Made by a program: the position numbers and the translations under genes | Assembly (NCBI RefSeq): GCF_026627925.1 | Contig: NZ_JAPNLE010000007.1 | Coordinates: 496,001-560,000, forward strand | Direction: 5' to 3' | Source of the DNA: Cupriavidus sp. D39 | GTDB lineage: Bacteria; Pseudomonadota; Gammaproteobacteria; Burkholderiales; Burkholderiaceae | Length of the DNA stretch: 64,000 bases | Notes under the pieces: generated by a model | What the model was told of the DNA's origin: nothing | Database searches by the model: none | What the model saw: the letters and a program-made list of their open reading frames with translations, nothing else | In this document: positions 1-10,465 of the stretch, piece by piece | Numbering within the stretch: the first letter of the stretch is position 1 | How the letters are laid out: each line of letters begins with the position of its first letter

Positions 1-36
1 CGCTCGCGCACAGCGAATCGGGCGGCGTTGGCGATC

Positions 37-470
37 ATGTTTGACCCGGCATCCATCCCCGACCCGCGGCCGTCCGATCGGCCGGCGTGGCCGGCGCTCG
101 CGGCGCATCACTGGCAGGTGCGTCATCTGCACCTGCCGCACATCTTTGCCGACGATCCGCAGCGAGGCGAGCGCCTTATCGGCAAAGCCGCCGCCATCTA
201 TCTCGAGATGGAAAGCAACGGCAAGCATGTCACGCTGGAGGGCGATCGCCGAGCCCCTGACCCCGAGGCGCTGGGGACACTGGTCGCTCGAGCACCGTGT
301 TTTGGCGCAAGGGTGAGCTGGCGCATCGTCTCCTTCGAGCATTGGGGGGACGAACTTGGCTGCGCATCATTCCGGAGCTTGAGGACGCCCGGGAGCCGAC
401 GCACGGACACGACAGTTCCAACAACACATTGATCCGGCGTTGTCGCCGGCTTCAGGAGGGACCATCATGA
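37..470 (+). pseudogene. pgi: glucose-6-phosphate isomerase relic (internally deleted)
   Basis: The start matches the N-terminus of glucose-6-phosphate isomerase (RPAWPALAAHH, FADDPQRGERL). It then jumps directly to the mid-protein motif MESNGKHVTLEG, which in intact enzymes of about 550 aa lies some 300 residues downstream. Further on, in shifted frames, are the C-terminal hallmarks SFEHWGDELG, RIIPELEDA and HDSSNNTLIRR. The remnant is about 145 codons, lacks most of the catalytic domain and needs at least two frame changes, so it cannot be functional. Its TGA overlaps the ATG of the next gene, suggesting that an original pgi-DUF2090-pgm operon has lost its first gene. Identification rests on remembered family motifs. 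Confidence 0.8.
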
Positions 471-1429
471 ATCTCGGCTACAAATCACCGCTCTACCTAT
501 TGCCGTTCGATCATCGCCAATCCTATGTGACCGGCATGTTCCAGTTCAAGCCGCCGCTGAACCAGCACAAGACGGTAGCGGGCAGCAAGCAACTCATCTA
601 CGATGGCTTCAGGGAAGCCGTCGACGATGGGGTGCCGGCGTCTTGCGCCGGCATTCTGGTTGATGAAGAATTCGGCGCCGGCATTCTTCGCGATGCGATA
701 CGCAGTGGCTACGTCACCGCGGTCTCGGTCGAGAAGAGCGGTTCGGACGAGTTCGAGTTCGAATATGGCGAGGCGTTTGCGGAGCACATCGATGCCTTCA
801 GACCGACCTTCGCGAAAGTGCTGGTGCGCTATAACCCGGATGGCGATGCCGCGCTCAATTTGCGGCAGACAGCCCGCCTGAGACAGCTGACCGACTACTG
901 CCGGAAGGCTGCGCAACGCTTCATGTTCGAGTTGCTGGTACCGGCCACGAAGGTACAGTTGGAGCAGGTCCAGGTGGACAAGGATGCCTACGATCGGCGA
1001 ACTCGCCCTGCCCTGATGCGCCAGGCCATCCGTACCCTGCAGGATGCGGGCATCGAGCCCGATGTCTGGAAGATCGAGGGACTCGATCGCCGCGAAGATT
1101 GCGAACAACTGGTCGAAACCGTGCGGCGTGACGGACGGGGTGACGTCGGCTGCATCGTGCTGGGGCGCGGCGCCGACGAGCCGCGCGTGGTGGCATGGCT
1201 CGAAACCGCGGCGCGGGTGCCGGGGCTGATCGGCTTCGCGGTCGGACGGACCACCTTCTGGGACGCGATCGCCGACTACGAATCAAAGAAGATGACGAGG
1301 CAGGCCGCCGTTTCCCGCATCGCCCAATGCTATGGCGAATGGGTGGCAATCTTCGAACGGGCGCGCACGTCCCGCCCTGGCGCGGCGCCCGGACTCTCGG
1401 AAACCACGGCACCAAGGACAGTGCCATGA
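467..1429 (+). CDS. DUF2090 family aldolase-like protein (IolC C-terminal domain type)
   Basis: A 320-aa protein starting at the ATG that follows a strong AGGAGG Shine-Dalgarno (a longer upstream start is possible but has no ribosome site). It begins with a typical DUF2090 signature (LYLLPFDHRQSY) and continues with acidic/lysine motifs of a class I aldolase-type TIM barrel (KVLVRYNP, FELLVPATK, WKIEGLD, VLGRGAD, GFAVGRTTFW). DUF2090 is the C-terminal domain of bifunctional IolC-type proteins, where it is thought to act as a 2-deoxy-5-keto-gluconate-6-phosphate aldolase. Stand-alone copies are found beside sugar-phosphate genes. Its stop overlaps the pgm start (ATGA), indicating translational coupling. 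Exact substrate unknown. Confidence 0.8.
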   Translation: MNLGYKSPLYLLPFDHRQSYVTGMFQFKPPLNQHKTVAGSKQLIYDGFREAVDDGVPASCAGILVDEEFGAGILRDAIRSGYVTAVSVEKSGSDEFEFEYGEAFAEHIDAFRPTFAKVLVRYNPDGDAALNLRQTARLRQLTDYCRKAAQRFMFELLVPATKVQLEQVQVDKDAYDRRTRPALMRQAIRTLQDAGIEPDVWKIEGLDRREDCEQLVETVRRDGRGDVGCIVLGRGADEPRVVAWLETAARVPGLIGFAVGRTTFWDAIADYESKKMTRQAAVSRIAQCYGEWVAIFERARTSRPGAAPGLSETTAPRTVP

Positions 1430-3069
1430 AGATAAGTCTCCTGGCCGGCAAACCAGCTCCAAGGGCAATCCTGGTGAATGTTCCAAGGCTCGTCACGGCC
1501 TACTACACGGATGCGCCCGATCCTTCGGTGGCTGAGCAATGCGTGATATTCGGCACGTCCGGCCATCGAGGATCGTCCCTGGAAAGGAGCTTTAACGAAT
1601 GGCATGTGCTCGCCATCAGCCAGGCCATCTGTGAGTACCGCGCCGGGCAAGGTATCAACGGCCCGCTATTCCTCGGCATCGACACGCACGCGCTGTCGAC
1701 CCCCGCCTGCGCCAGCGCGGTCGAAATTCTGGCCGCCAACGGCGTGGACATCATGCTTGCCGAGCACGACGAATACACACCCACGCCTGCGATCTCGCTC
1801 GCCATCCTCGCGCATAACCGTGGACGCACCGCCGGCTTCGCCGATGGGATTGTCGTCACGCCTTCGCACAATCCGCCGGACAATGGGGGATTCAAGTACA
1901 ACCCGCCCAACGGCGGGCCGGCCGATACGGCCGTGACCAGCTGGATCGAAACCAGGGCCAACGCGTTTCTAAAAGACGGGCTCACAGGTATCAGAAGGGT
2001 GCCCTTCGAGAAGGCACTGAGCCTGGCCACGACACATCGGTACGACTATCTCAACGCCTACATGAGCGAAATCGGGCAGATGATTGACATGGCCGCGATT
2101 CGTGAATCCGGCATCCGTCTCGGTGTGGACCCGCTCGGCGGCGCCGGCGTTCACTACTGGAAATCCATTGGCGAGCGTTACCGCCTACGCCTGACCGTGA
2201 TCAGTGACGAAGTCGATCCTACGTTCCGCTTCATGACGGTCGACTGGGATGGCCGCATCCGCATGGATCCGTCGTCGCCCTACGCCATGCAGCGCCTCAT
2301 CGACCTGAAGAGCCGTTACGACATTGCCTTTGCGTGCGACACCGACCACGATCGGCACGGTATCGTCACCCAGAGTGTGGGATTGCTGCCCTCCGATCAC
2401 TATCTCGCGGTTGCCATCGACTATCTCTTCCAGCACCGCGCAAAGTGGTCCGGGGAGGCCGGCGTGGGAAAGACCGTCGTCAGCAGCCAGATGATCGACC
2501 GTGTGTCCGCGCGGCTCGGCCGTAGGCTGTACGAGGTGCCGGTTGGCTTTAAATGGTTCGCCGATGGCCTAGGCACCGGAACCCTGGGTTTTTGCGGAGA
2601 AGAAAGTGCGGGCGCATCCTTCCTGCGTCTTGACGGTTCGGTCTGGACGACGGACAAGGACGGTCTTGCGCCGGCTTTGCTAGCGGCCGAAATCACGGCG
2701 CGCATCGGCCTCGATCCGGGCGAGATTTATCGCAAGCTGACGCATGAACTCGGCGACCCGGTTACCACCCGGATCGAGGCGCCCGCCACGCTGGCGCAAC
2801 GAAAAGTGCTGTTGGAGCTCTCGCCACAACAGGTGAAATGCACGGACCTCGCGGGCGAGAAGATTCAAACCATCCTTACCAGGGCACCTGGCAACGATGC
2901 CCCGATCGGTGGCATCAAGGTCATCGCCGAAAGCGGCTGGTTCGCCGCGCGGCCGTCAGGCACGGAAGATATCTACAAGATCTACGCCGAGAGCTTGCAT
3001 GGCGAGGATCATCTGCGCCGGATCGCAACGGAGGCGCAGGCGATTGTCGATGCCGTGCTTGGAACCTGA
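1426..3069 (+). CDS. pgm: phosphoglucomutase, alpha-D-glucose specific
   Basis: A 547-aa protein, the normal length for the E. coli Pgm type, which interconverts glucose-1-phosphate and glucose-6-phosphate. Visible signatures in order are the substrate loop GTSGHRGSS near residue 45, the phosphoserine loop TPSHNPPDNGGFKYNPP near 145, the Mg-binding loop DTDHDRHGI near 305, the sugar-specificity motif EESAGASF near 390 and the phosphate-binding RPSGTEDIYKIYAES near the C-terminus. All catalytic features are present. The ATG overlaps the stop of the DUF2090 gene, so the two are coupled. A longer in-frame upstream extension exists but only antisense-like sequence precedes this start. It converges on tkt with about 30 bp between stops. 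Confidence 0.95.
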   Translation: MKISLLAGKPAPRAILVNVPRLVTAYYTDAPDPSVAEQCVIFGTSGHRGSSLERSFNEWHVLAISQAICEYRAGQGINGPLFLGIDTHALSTPACASAVEILAANGVDIMLAEHDEYTPTPAISLAILAHNRGRTAGFADGIVVTPSHNPPDNGGFKYNPPNGGPADTAVTSWIETRANAFLKDGLTGIRRVPFEKALSLATTHRYDYLNAYMSEIGQMIDMAAIRESGIRLGVDPLGGAGVHYWKSIGERYRLRLTVISDEVDPTFRFMTVDWDGRIRMDPSSPYAMQRLIDLKSRYDIAFACDTDHDRHGIVTQSVGLLPSDHYLAVAIDYLFQHRAKWSGEAGVGKTVVSSQMIDRVSARLGRRLYEVPVGFKWFADGLGTGTLGFCGEESAGASFLRLDGSVWTTDKDGLAPALLAAEITARIGLDPGEIYRKLTHELGDPVTTRIEAPATLAQRKVLLELSPQQVKCTDLAGEKIQTILTRAPGNDAPIGGIKVIAESGWFAARPSGTEDIYKIYAESLHGEDHLRRIATEAQAIVDAVLGT

Positions 3070-3098
3070 GAAGGCCGCCAGTGCTCACACAGCCTCTG

Positions 3099-5177
3099 CT
3101 ACGGGCGGAGCAGCAAAGCCGCCCGCCTGCAAACGTTCTCGACGGTAAAACCGAATTCGCGCATCACGATCTCGCCCGCGGCCGATGCACCGAAGCGGTC
3201 TACCGCCAGCACATCGCCGCGGTCGCCGACAAAGCGGTGCCAGCCTTGCGAGACGCCTGCTTCGACCGCCAACCGTGCAGCGACCTCAGGGGGAAATACC
3301 GCCTCACGGTACGCCTTCGGCTGGGCATCGAACAGTTCCCAACTTGGCATCGAGACAATACGTGCCTGGATGTTCTCCCGCGCCAGTTTGATCTGTGCAG
3401 CGACGATCAGCGAGACTTCCGAGCCGCTGGCTATCAGGATCAATTCCGGATTGCCGTTCGGGGCGTCGGCCAGGATGTAAGCGCCTCGCTGCAAGCCGTC
3501 GGCGGCGGCGAATTGCGTACGGTCCAGGGTGGGAACGTCCTGCCGCGTGAGCACCAGTGCCACCGGCCGGTCGCAAGTTGCCAGCGCGACGCGCCAGGCG
3601 ATGGCGGCTTCGTTGGCATCCGCAGGACGAATCACGACTAGGCGTGGCAACGCGCGCAAGCTGGCAAGCTGCTCCACTGGCTGATGCGTGGAGCCGTCCT
3701 CGCCCAACGCGATGCTGTCGTGGGTGAAGACGTAGATAACGTGCAGGCCCATCAGCGCGGCAAGGCGAATCGCGGGGCGCATGTAGTCGGAGAAAATCAG
3801 GAAGGTCGCGCCGAAAGGCACCATTGCGCCGTGCGCCGCCATGCCGTTCATGATCGCGCCCATGGCATGCTCTCGCACGCCAAAATGCAGATTGCGGCCG
3901 GCGCGGCTCCAGCCCCCGCCGTTGGAACCCTGTCTGTCAGCTGCGCTAATGTTGGTTGGCTCAAAGTCCCCCAACCCTTTCAGCGCGGTATAGGTCGACG
4001 GGTCCAGATCCGCCGAGCCGCCGATCAGCGCGGGAAACAGCGGAGCGATGGCGTTCATGACCTTCCCCGATGCGGCGCGCGTGGCCATGCCTTTGCTGCC
4101 CGCGGGAAATTGCGGGATCGCCGCCTCCCATCCGGAAGAGTCCCCAGTGACTCCGCCACGCATGCGTTGTCCTAGCTCCACCGCAAGATCAGGGAATTGC
4201 TTTTCGTAGGCGGAGAATTTTTGGCGCCATTCCCCTTCGGCCTGCTCTCCCTCCTCGCTCGCCTCAAGAAAATGCGTGCGCGCCGGTTCGGGGATGTGGA
4301 ACGGCGGATCCACCGGCCAGCCGAGGTTTTGCTTGGTCAATCGGACCTCTTCCACGCCGAGCGGCGAACCGTGCGCTTCGAACGTGTCTTGCTTGTTGGG
4401 CGACCCATAACCGAGATGCGTCCGCACCAGGATTAGAGACGGTCGCCTGGTCTCGGCGCGGGCGGCATGCAGTGCCTGCTCGATGGATGGCAGGTCGTTG
4501 CCGTCTTTAACCAAGTGGGTATGCCAGCCATATGCCTCGAAGCGCTGCGCAGTGTCCTCGGTAAAGGTGATACCCGTGCTTGCGGAAAGCGTGACGCCAT
4601 TGTCGTCGTACAGGTAGATCAGCTTGCCCAAATGCAGATGCCCAGCCAGTGAGGCGGCTTCGGACGCGATGCCTTCCATCAGGTCGCCATCGCTCACGAT
4701 GCCGTAGGTAAAGTGGTTGATGATCTCGAAGCCATCGCGGTTGTAGCGAGCGGCCAGATTCGCTTCCGCCATCGCCATGCCCACGCCGTTGCCAAATCCT
4801 TGACCGAGCGGTCCGGTTGTCACTTCGACACCCGGCGTCAGGCCACGCTCCGGGTGGCCCGGCGTGATGCTGCCCCACTGCCGGAATTGCCGAAGCTGTT
4901 CGAGCGGCAGATCATATCCTGCGAGGTGGAGAAAGCTGTATAGCAGCGCCGAGCCGTGGCCTGCGGATAGCACGAAACGGTCCCGGTCGAACCAAAGCGG
5001 ATTGGCCGGATGATGCTTGAGAAAGCGGGTCCATAGCACATAGGCCATCGGCGCCGCACCCAACGGCATGCCGGGATGGCCGCTGTTGGCGTTCTGCACG
5101 GCGTCGACGGACAGGAAACGAAGCGTGTTGACGCAAAGGTCATCCAGTGCGGCCGTCGGGAGGTCGGTAGAGCGCAT
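3099..5177 (-). CDS. tkt: transketolase
   Basis: A 692-aa protein starting at [13 protein letters not shown], where family homology begins (an in-frame extension upstream is not family-like). It is a thiamine-diphosphate enzyme of the pentose phosphate pathway or Calvin cycle moving two-carbon ketol units. Visible motifs are [23 protein letters not shown] and TPGHPE (substrate and ThDP region), [14 protein letters not shown], the ThDP Mg loop SDGDLMEG, and in the pyrimidine domain [38 protein letters not shown] and the C-terminal VDRFGASA. Length and motifs are complete. A 7-bp inverted repeat (CGGGCGG/CCGCCCG) sits at the 3' end between tkt and pgm but lacks a T-tract, so I do not call it a terminator. 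Confidence 0.95.
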   Translation of the reverse strand: MRSTDLPTAALDDLCVNTLRFLSVDAVQNANSGHPGMPLGAAPMAYVLWTRFLKHHPANPLWFDRDRFVLSAGHGSALLYSFLHLAGYDLPLEQLRQFRQWGSITPGHPERGLTPGVEVTTGPLGQGFGNGVGMAMAEANLAARYNRDGFEIINHFTYGIVSDGDLMEGIASEAASLAGHLHLGKLIYLYDDNGVTLSASTGITFTEDTAQRFEAYGWHTHLVKDGNDLPSIEQALHAARAETRRPSLILVRTHLGYGSPNKQDTFEAHGSPLGVEEVRLTKQNLGWPVDPPFHIPEPARTHFLEASEEGEQAEGEWRQKFSAYEKQFPDLAVELGQRMRGGVTGDSSGWEAAIPQFPAGSKGMATRAASGKVMNAIAPLFPALIGGSADLDPSTYTALKGLGDFEPTNISAADRQGSNGGGWSRAGRNLHFGVREHAMGAIMNGMAAHGAMVPFGATFLIFSDYMRPAIRLAALMGLHVIYVFTHDSIALGEDGSTHQPVEQLASLRALPRLVVIRPADANEAAIAWRVALATCDRPVALVLTRQDVPTLDRTQFAAADGLQRGAYILADAPNGNPELILIASGSEVSLIVAAQIKLARENIQARIVSMPSWELFDAQPKAYREAVFPPEVAARLAVEAGVSQGWHRFVGDRGDVLAVDRFGASAAGEIVMREFGFTVENVCRRAALLLRP

Positions 5178-5915
5178 TGAGTTCAATCTGGAGCCTCTGG
5201 ATCCTGACGGAATGCCGCGCCAATCTCTCGCGGCGCAGCAGAAAAACATTCCCGATTGTTCAGCGCAGAGAGCATTCTCCCGCTTGCACAAGATTAGTGC
5301 GTCCAGTACGCCATTTCAAGGCCCGCGCCGTTGCCACCAAATCCCGGATTGGGATGGCGGCGTCCAGCATCGGATCGACCAATCGCGACCAGCGCATCTA
5401 TCTGCGCAACGAGGAACGGACGGCCTCGTCGATCTGGGTTCGGAAATCGATACATAGATGCAAACCATGGTCAACGCGGATTGAGCCCGGCATCACACCA
5501 TGCGGCGCGCAAGCATGGTTCTGATCTAGGCTATCGCATAGGCGGGGTTCAAGTTCTTCGGACAAATGTCTGTGCAGTTCAGAATGCTGCGACAGCGAAA
5601 GAGACGGTACGCCTCAAGACTATCGAGCCGCTCGGCGGTGGCCGTGTCGCGTGAGTCGACGATAAATCGGTAAGCCTGCAACAGGCCAGTTGGCCCGACA
5701 TATTTGTCAGGAGAATAGACCAGAGAGCATGAAAACCGTCACCCCGCCGAAGGTGTCGCCCCCAATCGCCGCCGTAGTCCCGCGAAATCAACCAATCCGA
5801 ACGCCTTCCGCGACGATGGACACGGACTCACCACATCGTCGCAACAACAGACCGCCTTCACTTTGCGAATAGAATGGGGCTGTGTGAGCCGCTCATCCCC
5901 CACATTGAGTTGAGT
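5178..5915. other. intergenic region, no supported gene
   Basis: About 740 bp between the divergent-facing 5' end of tkt and the 3' end of norB. Open frames here are short, overlapping and without recognisable motifs or ribosome sites. It must hold the tkt promoter at its left end. I see no RNA gene or IS end. Confidence 0.5.
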
Positions 5916-8209
5916 CTAGTGCCCTCCACGCCGGTGCACGGCCAGCCAGCCCTTGAGCGCGGCGATCACCAGCGGCACCGCGCCGAAGACGATGAATACC
6001 AGGTCGCCGGGGAGACGCAACCATTCGATCAGGTGCGAACGGGGGCTACCGGTGTAGGCGAAACTGCGTGCATGCCAGTAACCTTGCTCGATCACATCCC
6101 AAACCTGCAGTACCCCGCCCGGAAACAGGCTAAGTGCGACCATCAGCAGCAGTCCTATGTTGGTGCCCCAGAAGGCGACACGCACATACTTTTCGATCTC
6201 TTTCCAGTGTATGTCGTCACTGGTCTCGCGCAGTACGAATACCAAAAGCGCGATCGCCAGCATGCCGAACACGCCCATCAGCGCTGCATGGGCATGATTC
6301 GGTGTGAGGATGGTACCTACCTCGTAGTAACTAACGATTGGAAGGTTGATCAGGAAACCAAAGACACCAGCGCCGAGGAAGTTCCAGAAGCCCACTGCCA
6401 TGAGGAACCCAAACGTCCACTTGTGCGGAATCGCGATTGGCCTTCCGTACTCGTCGCACACGCCGCGGGTGGTGCGTACGAAATCCCATGCGTCAAGCGT
6501 CAGTAGCGTCAACGGCACCACTTCCAAGGCAGAGAACATCGCCGACGCGGCCATGTTGATGTTGGTCTGACCGGTGAAGTACCAGTGGTGGCCGGTGCCA
6601 ATCAGACCGCCGAGGAAATACAGGATCGCGTCCAGATAGATCACGCGCAGCGCGGTGTTGCGCTGGGTCAGCCCGAGTTGGAAGAGCACCAGCGCCACCA
6701 CTGTAGTGGCGAAAAATTCGAAGAACCCCTCGACCCACAGGTGAATGATCCAGAAGCGCCAGGTGTCGACCACCGTGAAATTGGTATGCGCGCCGTAGAA
6801 CAGCGCCGGCACGTAGAACACCGGAATCGCTAGCGCCGCCAGCAGGAACACTTTCGCCAGCGGCTTTGCCGCCGGATTGGCGATCTGACGCGGGTCAGTC
6901 ACCCAGAGCAGCAGGGCGAACCAAGTGAAGAGACCGAGTATCAGAAGGATTTGCCAGAAGCGGCCGATCTCGAGGTACTCCCAGCCCTGATCCCCGAACC
7001 AGAACCACCAGCGCCCAAGCAAACCAGACATGCCCGCCCATTCGCCAAGCAGGCTCGCCCCGATCACCACGGCGAATGCGGCAAACAGTAGGTGCACCCA
7101 GCCAGCAAAACCTTTCGGCTCATCGGCGCGTAGCGAGCGGCCGAGGAATAGTGCCGCGGCGACGTAGGCGGTGGCGATCCAGAAGATGGCCGTCTGCAGA
7201 TGCCAGGTGCGCATCAGGTTGCTGGGAAAAACTTCGGCCAGGCGGAAGCCGTAGAAGCTGCCGGGATCGGCGCGATAGTGTGCCGTCGTGCCACCTACCA
7301 GGGCCTGCATCGGAAGCAGCACAGCCACCACCACGAAGTACTTCACCAGTGCGCGCTGCCCCGGGCTGGCGTGCCCCGGCAGCCGTTGCGAGCGCACCTG
7401 CCTTCCGGGGCTCACCCAGCCCAGATAGTCGAACTTACCGAACACCAGCAACACCGTGGCGATGCCGCCCAGCAGCGCAATCAGGCTAAGTGCACTCCAC
7501 AGCAGCGCACCGCCGGTGGGCGATTCCCGACGCTGGGATCGGATGGGAAGTTGTTGGTATAGGAGTAGCCGGCGCCGGGGCGATCGGCCACGGAAGCCCA
7601 TGCCGCCCAGCTGACGAAGGCAGTGAACTGCTTCAACTCCTGCGGATTCGTGATGAGGTCAGGTGCCAGGCCCCCGTTCGTTTCAGGGTGTTGGAAATAG
7701 TCGGTCCAGCGATGGATCTGCTGGCGATATGCCTGCGCCTCCGCTAGTGTCAGTGTGAGTGCGCCGGTGGCAGCGTTGTAGCGGTTGGTCTTCAGCGTCA
7801 ACGCAACTTCCGCCCGGATCGCGGCCTGTTGAAGCGGCGTGACTGCAGCCACCGGTTGGCCATACTGCTGCATGGCCAACGCGGTGGCCGTGTCGTCCCC
7901 GATACGATGCAGCGCCTCGGCCGAATAGTCCGGGCCGAGATAGGCTCCATGGCCCCAGATCGAGCCGTTGTCCATCAGACCGTATTTCAGAAATACAGCC
8001 TGACCGGCGCGAATATCGTCGCCGCTGAACACGCTGACACCGCTCGCGTCGAGCACCTGGGCCGGGATCGGTGGTGCATTGCGGTAGGCCAGAGTGGTGA
8101 TGGTCAGCAGTGCGGCAAAACCCAGCACTATCACGATCAGCACGCTGCGCACCCACCAAGGCGATAATGCCGGCTCGGCGGATTCGGTGGTTCCGACAAC
8201 GGTGCTCAT
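5916..8209 (-). pseudogene. norB: quinol-dependent nitric oxide reductase (qNorB), single-base frameshift
   Basis: Two adjacent reading frames join into one 764-aa qNOR. The N-terminal part (first TM helix, then periplasmic FSGDDIRAGQAVFLKYGLMDNGSIWGHG and YSYTNNFPSDPSVGNRP) is in one frame, and TGGALLWSALSLI and the catalytic heme-copper-oxidase-like domain are in the next. The latter has many TM helices with the GTGHHWYFTG, NHAHAALMGVFGM and WIIHLWVEGFFEFF regions carrying heme and Fe-B histidines and glutamates. The break is at a CCC run near 7516-7521; one added C restores the family sequence and a length normal for qNOR. The enzyme reduces NO to N2O at the inner membrane using quinol. 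The shift is more likely a sequencing deletion than decay. A GAGGGA ribosome site precedes the ATG. Confidence 0.9.
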
Positions 8210-8335
8210 CTATCCCTCTGTGCGCATCAGTGACGCCAGCCCGCAGTTGGCGTGCATCGACTTTTTCCCTATAGGGTCAGGTCACCGCCGATCCCGCATC
8301 GGGAATCGATACCGGCCCAGTTGTCACACCCCATT
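8210..8335 (-). promoter_or_regulatory. norB upstream region, conserved in a second copy
   Basis: The 125 bp before norB contain an inverted repeat TCCCG-CAT-CGGGA and a palindromic CCCTATAGGG. The same layout recurs in the diverged copy near 21130-21230, where the hairpin is TCCCG-CTT-CGGGA with a changed loop but conserved stem. Stem conservation suggests a regulatory or transcript-structure role. No convincing NsrR, NorR or FNR/DNR box was recognised. Confidence 0.35.
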
Positions 8336-9453
8336 CTAAACATGACGACATAAGTATTGCAGCATGTATGATTGCGTGGTTACTCTAATGGAGAGGCAGC
8401 CATGCGCAGACTCGAGATTGCAGACGCACAGATCATGCAGTTGGCGATTCGACAGGAGATCGAGCGAAGCGAGGAGTCGCGGTATGACCACCGCCTGCAC
8501 GGGGTGCTGCTGGTCAGCATCGGTTACTCGTGCACTGAAGTGGGCCAGATGTTCGGTCAAGCGGCCACGACAGTTCAGCGATGGGTCCGACGTTTCGAGC
8601 GGGGCGGTTTCGACGGATTGCGGGAAGGTGAACGGCCCGGTCGCCCGCGTGCGTTGAATGACTCGCAATGGCGTCGCATCGAGGCGGATCTGCGCAAGAC
8701 ACCACGCGACTTCGGATTTGAAGCGGGCCTGTGGGATGGGCCCGTTCTATCGGAGCACTTGCGTCAGCGCTATGGCATCAAGCTGGGCGTGCGGCAGTGC
8801 CAGAGGCTGTTTCGCCAGATGGGTTTCCGGCTGCGCAAGCCGCGCCCGCAGGTCGCCCAGTCTGATCCTGTTCGCGTTGCGGCGGTAAAAAAACTGCGGC
8901 GACTGGCAAAGCGCGACGACATTGAGTTATGGAGCCTGGACGAATGCCATTTCCAGCAACACGGATCGCGCTGTCGCATGTGGGTGGCCCCGGAAATCCG
9001 CGATCCGGTGTTGATGCATGCGCCGACGCGAAAGTCGGTGGCATGTTTTGGCGCCGTCAGTCTGAGCACGGGTCGCTTCGTCTGGCAGGTATGCCCTGTC
9101 TTCAACGCAGAAACGTTTGCATCCTTTCTTCGCCAACTACTGCGCCATCGACGTCGCGGCAAGCGCATCGTCGTGGTCCTGGACAACGCCAAGTACCACC
9201 ATGCCGTTCTGCTCAAACCGTTACTGCACAAATACAGGCGGCACATGACGTTGTTGTTCCTGCCACCATACAGCCCGCAACTGGCGCCTATCGAACGCGT
9301 ATGGAAACTGACACGGCGCCTGGGGTTACATAACCGGTACTTCGCCACCCTCGTAGAAGTTCTCTCGGCAGTCGACGCCTGCTTCCAGCAATGGAAGAGA
9401 CCAAACGAGGTACTACGACGACTATGCTGCATTATTTAAGACGTTGTGTTTAG
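8336..9453 (+). mobile_element. IS630-family insertion sequence
   Basis: An element of about 1.12 kb with imperfect terminal inverted repeats of about 30 bp. The left end begins CTAAACA and reads inward to TGCAGCAT; the right end read inward on the minus strand also begins CTAAACA and reaches TGCAGCAT. It encloses one IS630-type transposase. It splits the conserved leader between norB and DUF488, and the other copy of that leader lacks it. IS630 elements insert at TA, and the ends carry TA dinucleotides. Confidence 0.85.
8402..9439 (+). CDS. IS630-family transposase
   Basis: A 345-aa protein, starting at the ATG after a GGAGAGG ribosome site. The N-terminal helix-turn-helix segments (about residues 30-110: GYSCTEVGQMFG, TTVQRWVRRFERGG) are followed by a DDE catalytic core: the first Asp in LWSLDECHF, the second in VVLDNAKYHH, and the Glu in PPYSPQLAPIERVWK. 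This is full length for the family and looks intact. It catalyses cut-and-paste transposition of the surrounding element. Confidence 0.92.
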   Translation: MRRLEIADAQIMQLAIRQEIERSEESRYDHRLHGVLLVSIGYSCTEVGQMFGQAATTVQRWVRRFERGGFDGLREGERPGRPRALNDSQWRRIEADLRKTPRDFGFEAGLWDGPVLSEHLRQRYGIKLGVRQCQRLFRQMGFRLRKPRPQVAQSDPVRVAAVKKLRRLAKRDDIELWSLDECHFQQHGSRCRMWVAPEIRDPVLMHAPTRKSVACFGAVSLSTGRFVWQVCPVFNAETFASFLRQLLRHRRRGKRIVVVLDNAKYHHAVLLKPLLHKYRRHMTLLFLPPYSPQLAPIERVWKLTRRLGLHNRYFATLVEVLSAVDACFQQWKRPNEVLRRLCCII

Positions 9454-9672
9454 TCAGTATCCGCAATAACTTAACAGACCACGCGCCGACATTGGGTCGG
9501 GTGCCAGTAGATAGGTATCGTAGCGGGCAAAGGCGAACAATTCCGCCTATATTCCAATGAGATCTCGCGTGGCTGGAGTTGGACATGCTGGCGCCAGGTC
9601 TGCAAAAAATCAGCCGAAGTTGCGATCTGCACGGTGCACCGGATTGTTCGCGACTGGGCATCCGAGACGCGA

Positions 9673-10260
9673 ATGCACTACTCCCAGTCCATCGTATTGA
9701 CCGTAGGCCATTCGACGCGCTCCCTTGGAGAATTCATTCTGTTGCTTGCGGCGCATTCAGTGACGCAGCTTATCGACGTGCGTACTGTGCCTCGCTCTCG
9801 CCGAAACCCTCAGTTCAATCGTGACACCGTCGGGCTTGCACTTGAAAGCATCGGCATCCGCTACGAGCATGCCGCCGGACTAGGAGGCTTTCGACGCACT
9901 CACCTGGGGTCCCAGAATATGGGATGGCGAAATGCATCCTTTCGTGGTTTCGCCGACTATATGCAGACTGCCGAATTCGAGGAGAGTCTGGCGGACCTCA
10001 TCGAGCGAACCAAGCGGGAGCGAATTGTGCTGATGTGCGCGGAGGCTGTGCCATGGCGTTGTCATCGTTCACTGATCGCCGATGCACTGGTTGTCCACGG
10101 AATTTGCGCCATGGAGATTGTCAACAGAACACGTTTACAAATGCACACACTCACACCTTTTGCCAAGGTGGACGGCTCACTCATCACTTATCCGCAACAA
10201 GAATCGTCACCCGAGCAACTGAGCAAAACCTTAGTGCCAAAAGACCATCATGACAGCTAA
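9673..10260 (+). CDS. DUF488 family protein, copy A
   Basis: A 195-aa protein from MHYSQSIVLTVGHSTRSL. DUF488 hallmarks are TVGHSTRSLGEF at the N-terminus, LIDVRTVPRSR with a conserved Asp/Arg, LGGFRR, WRNASFRGFADYM and the C-terminal MCAEAVPWRCHRSLIADAL with conserved Cys and His residues. The biochemical role of DUF488 is unsettled; the Cys/Arg/His set suggests a small-molecule or nucleotide-binding enzyme. It overlaps the downstream DUF2945 start by a few bases, a coupled pair. A second, frameshifted copy lies at 21.4 kb. Confidence 0.8.
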   Translation: MHYSQSIVLTVGHSTRSLGEFILLLAAHSVTQLIDVRTVPRSRRNPQFNRDTVGLALESIGIRYEHAAGLGGFRRTHLGSQNMGWRNASFRGFADYMQTAEFEESLADLIERTKRERIVLMCAEAVPWRCHRSLIADALVVHGICAMEIVNRTRLQMHTLTPFAKVDGSLITYPQQESSPEQLSKTLVPKDHHDS

Positions 10261-10465
10261 CTTCAAGGTAGGTGATCACGTGACATGGAACTCGGAAGGA
10301 GGGCGCGTGAGCGGAATGATCATCAAGGTGCACACAAAAAATGTCGATTACAAGGGATACACGCACCATGCGAGCATCGATGACCCACAGTATGAGATCA
10401 AGAGTGACAAGACAGACCACATCGCGATGCACAAGGGCGCTGTGCTAGCGAAGAAAGGCGACTGA
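10250..10465 (+). CDS. DUF2945 (hypervirulence-associated TUDOR domain) protein, copy A
   Basis: A 71-aa basic protein with the family signature FKVGDHVTWNSEGG, KVHTKNVDYKGYTHHAS and PQYEIKSDKTDHIAMHKG. The family folds as a small SH3/TUDOR-like barrel of unknown role. The start overlaps the end of DUF488, supporting coupling. The paralogue at 22020-22235 is nearly identical in sequence. Confidence 0.88.
   Translation: MTANFKVGDHVTWNSEGGRVSGMIIKVHTKNVDYKGYTHHASIDDPQYEIKSDKTDHIAMHKGAVLAKKGD

Noticed and set aside
3102..3125. CGGGCGG/CCGCCCG hairpin between pgm and tkt as a bidirectional terminator
   Set aside because: It lies inside the tkt coding end and lacks a T-tract on either side.
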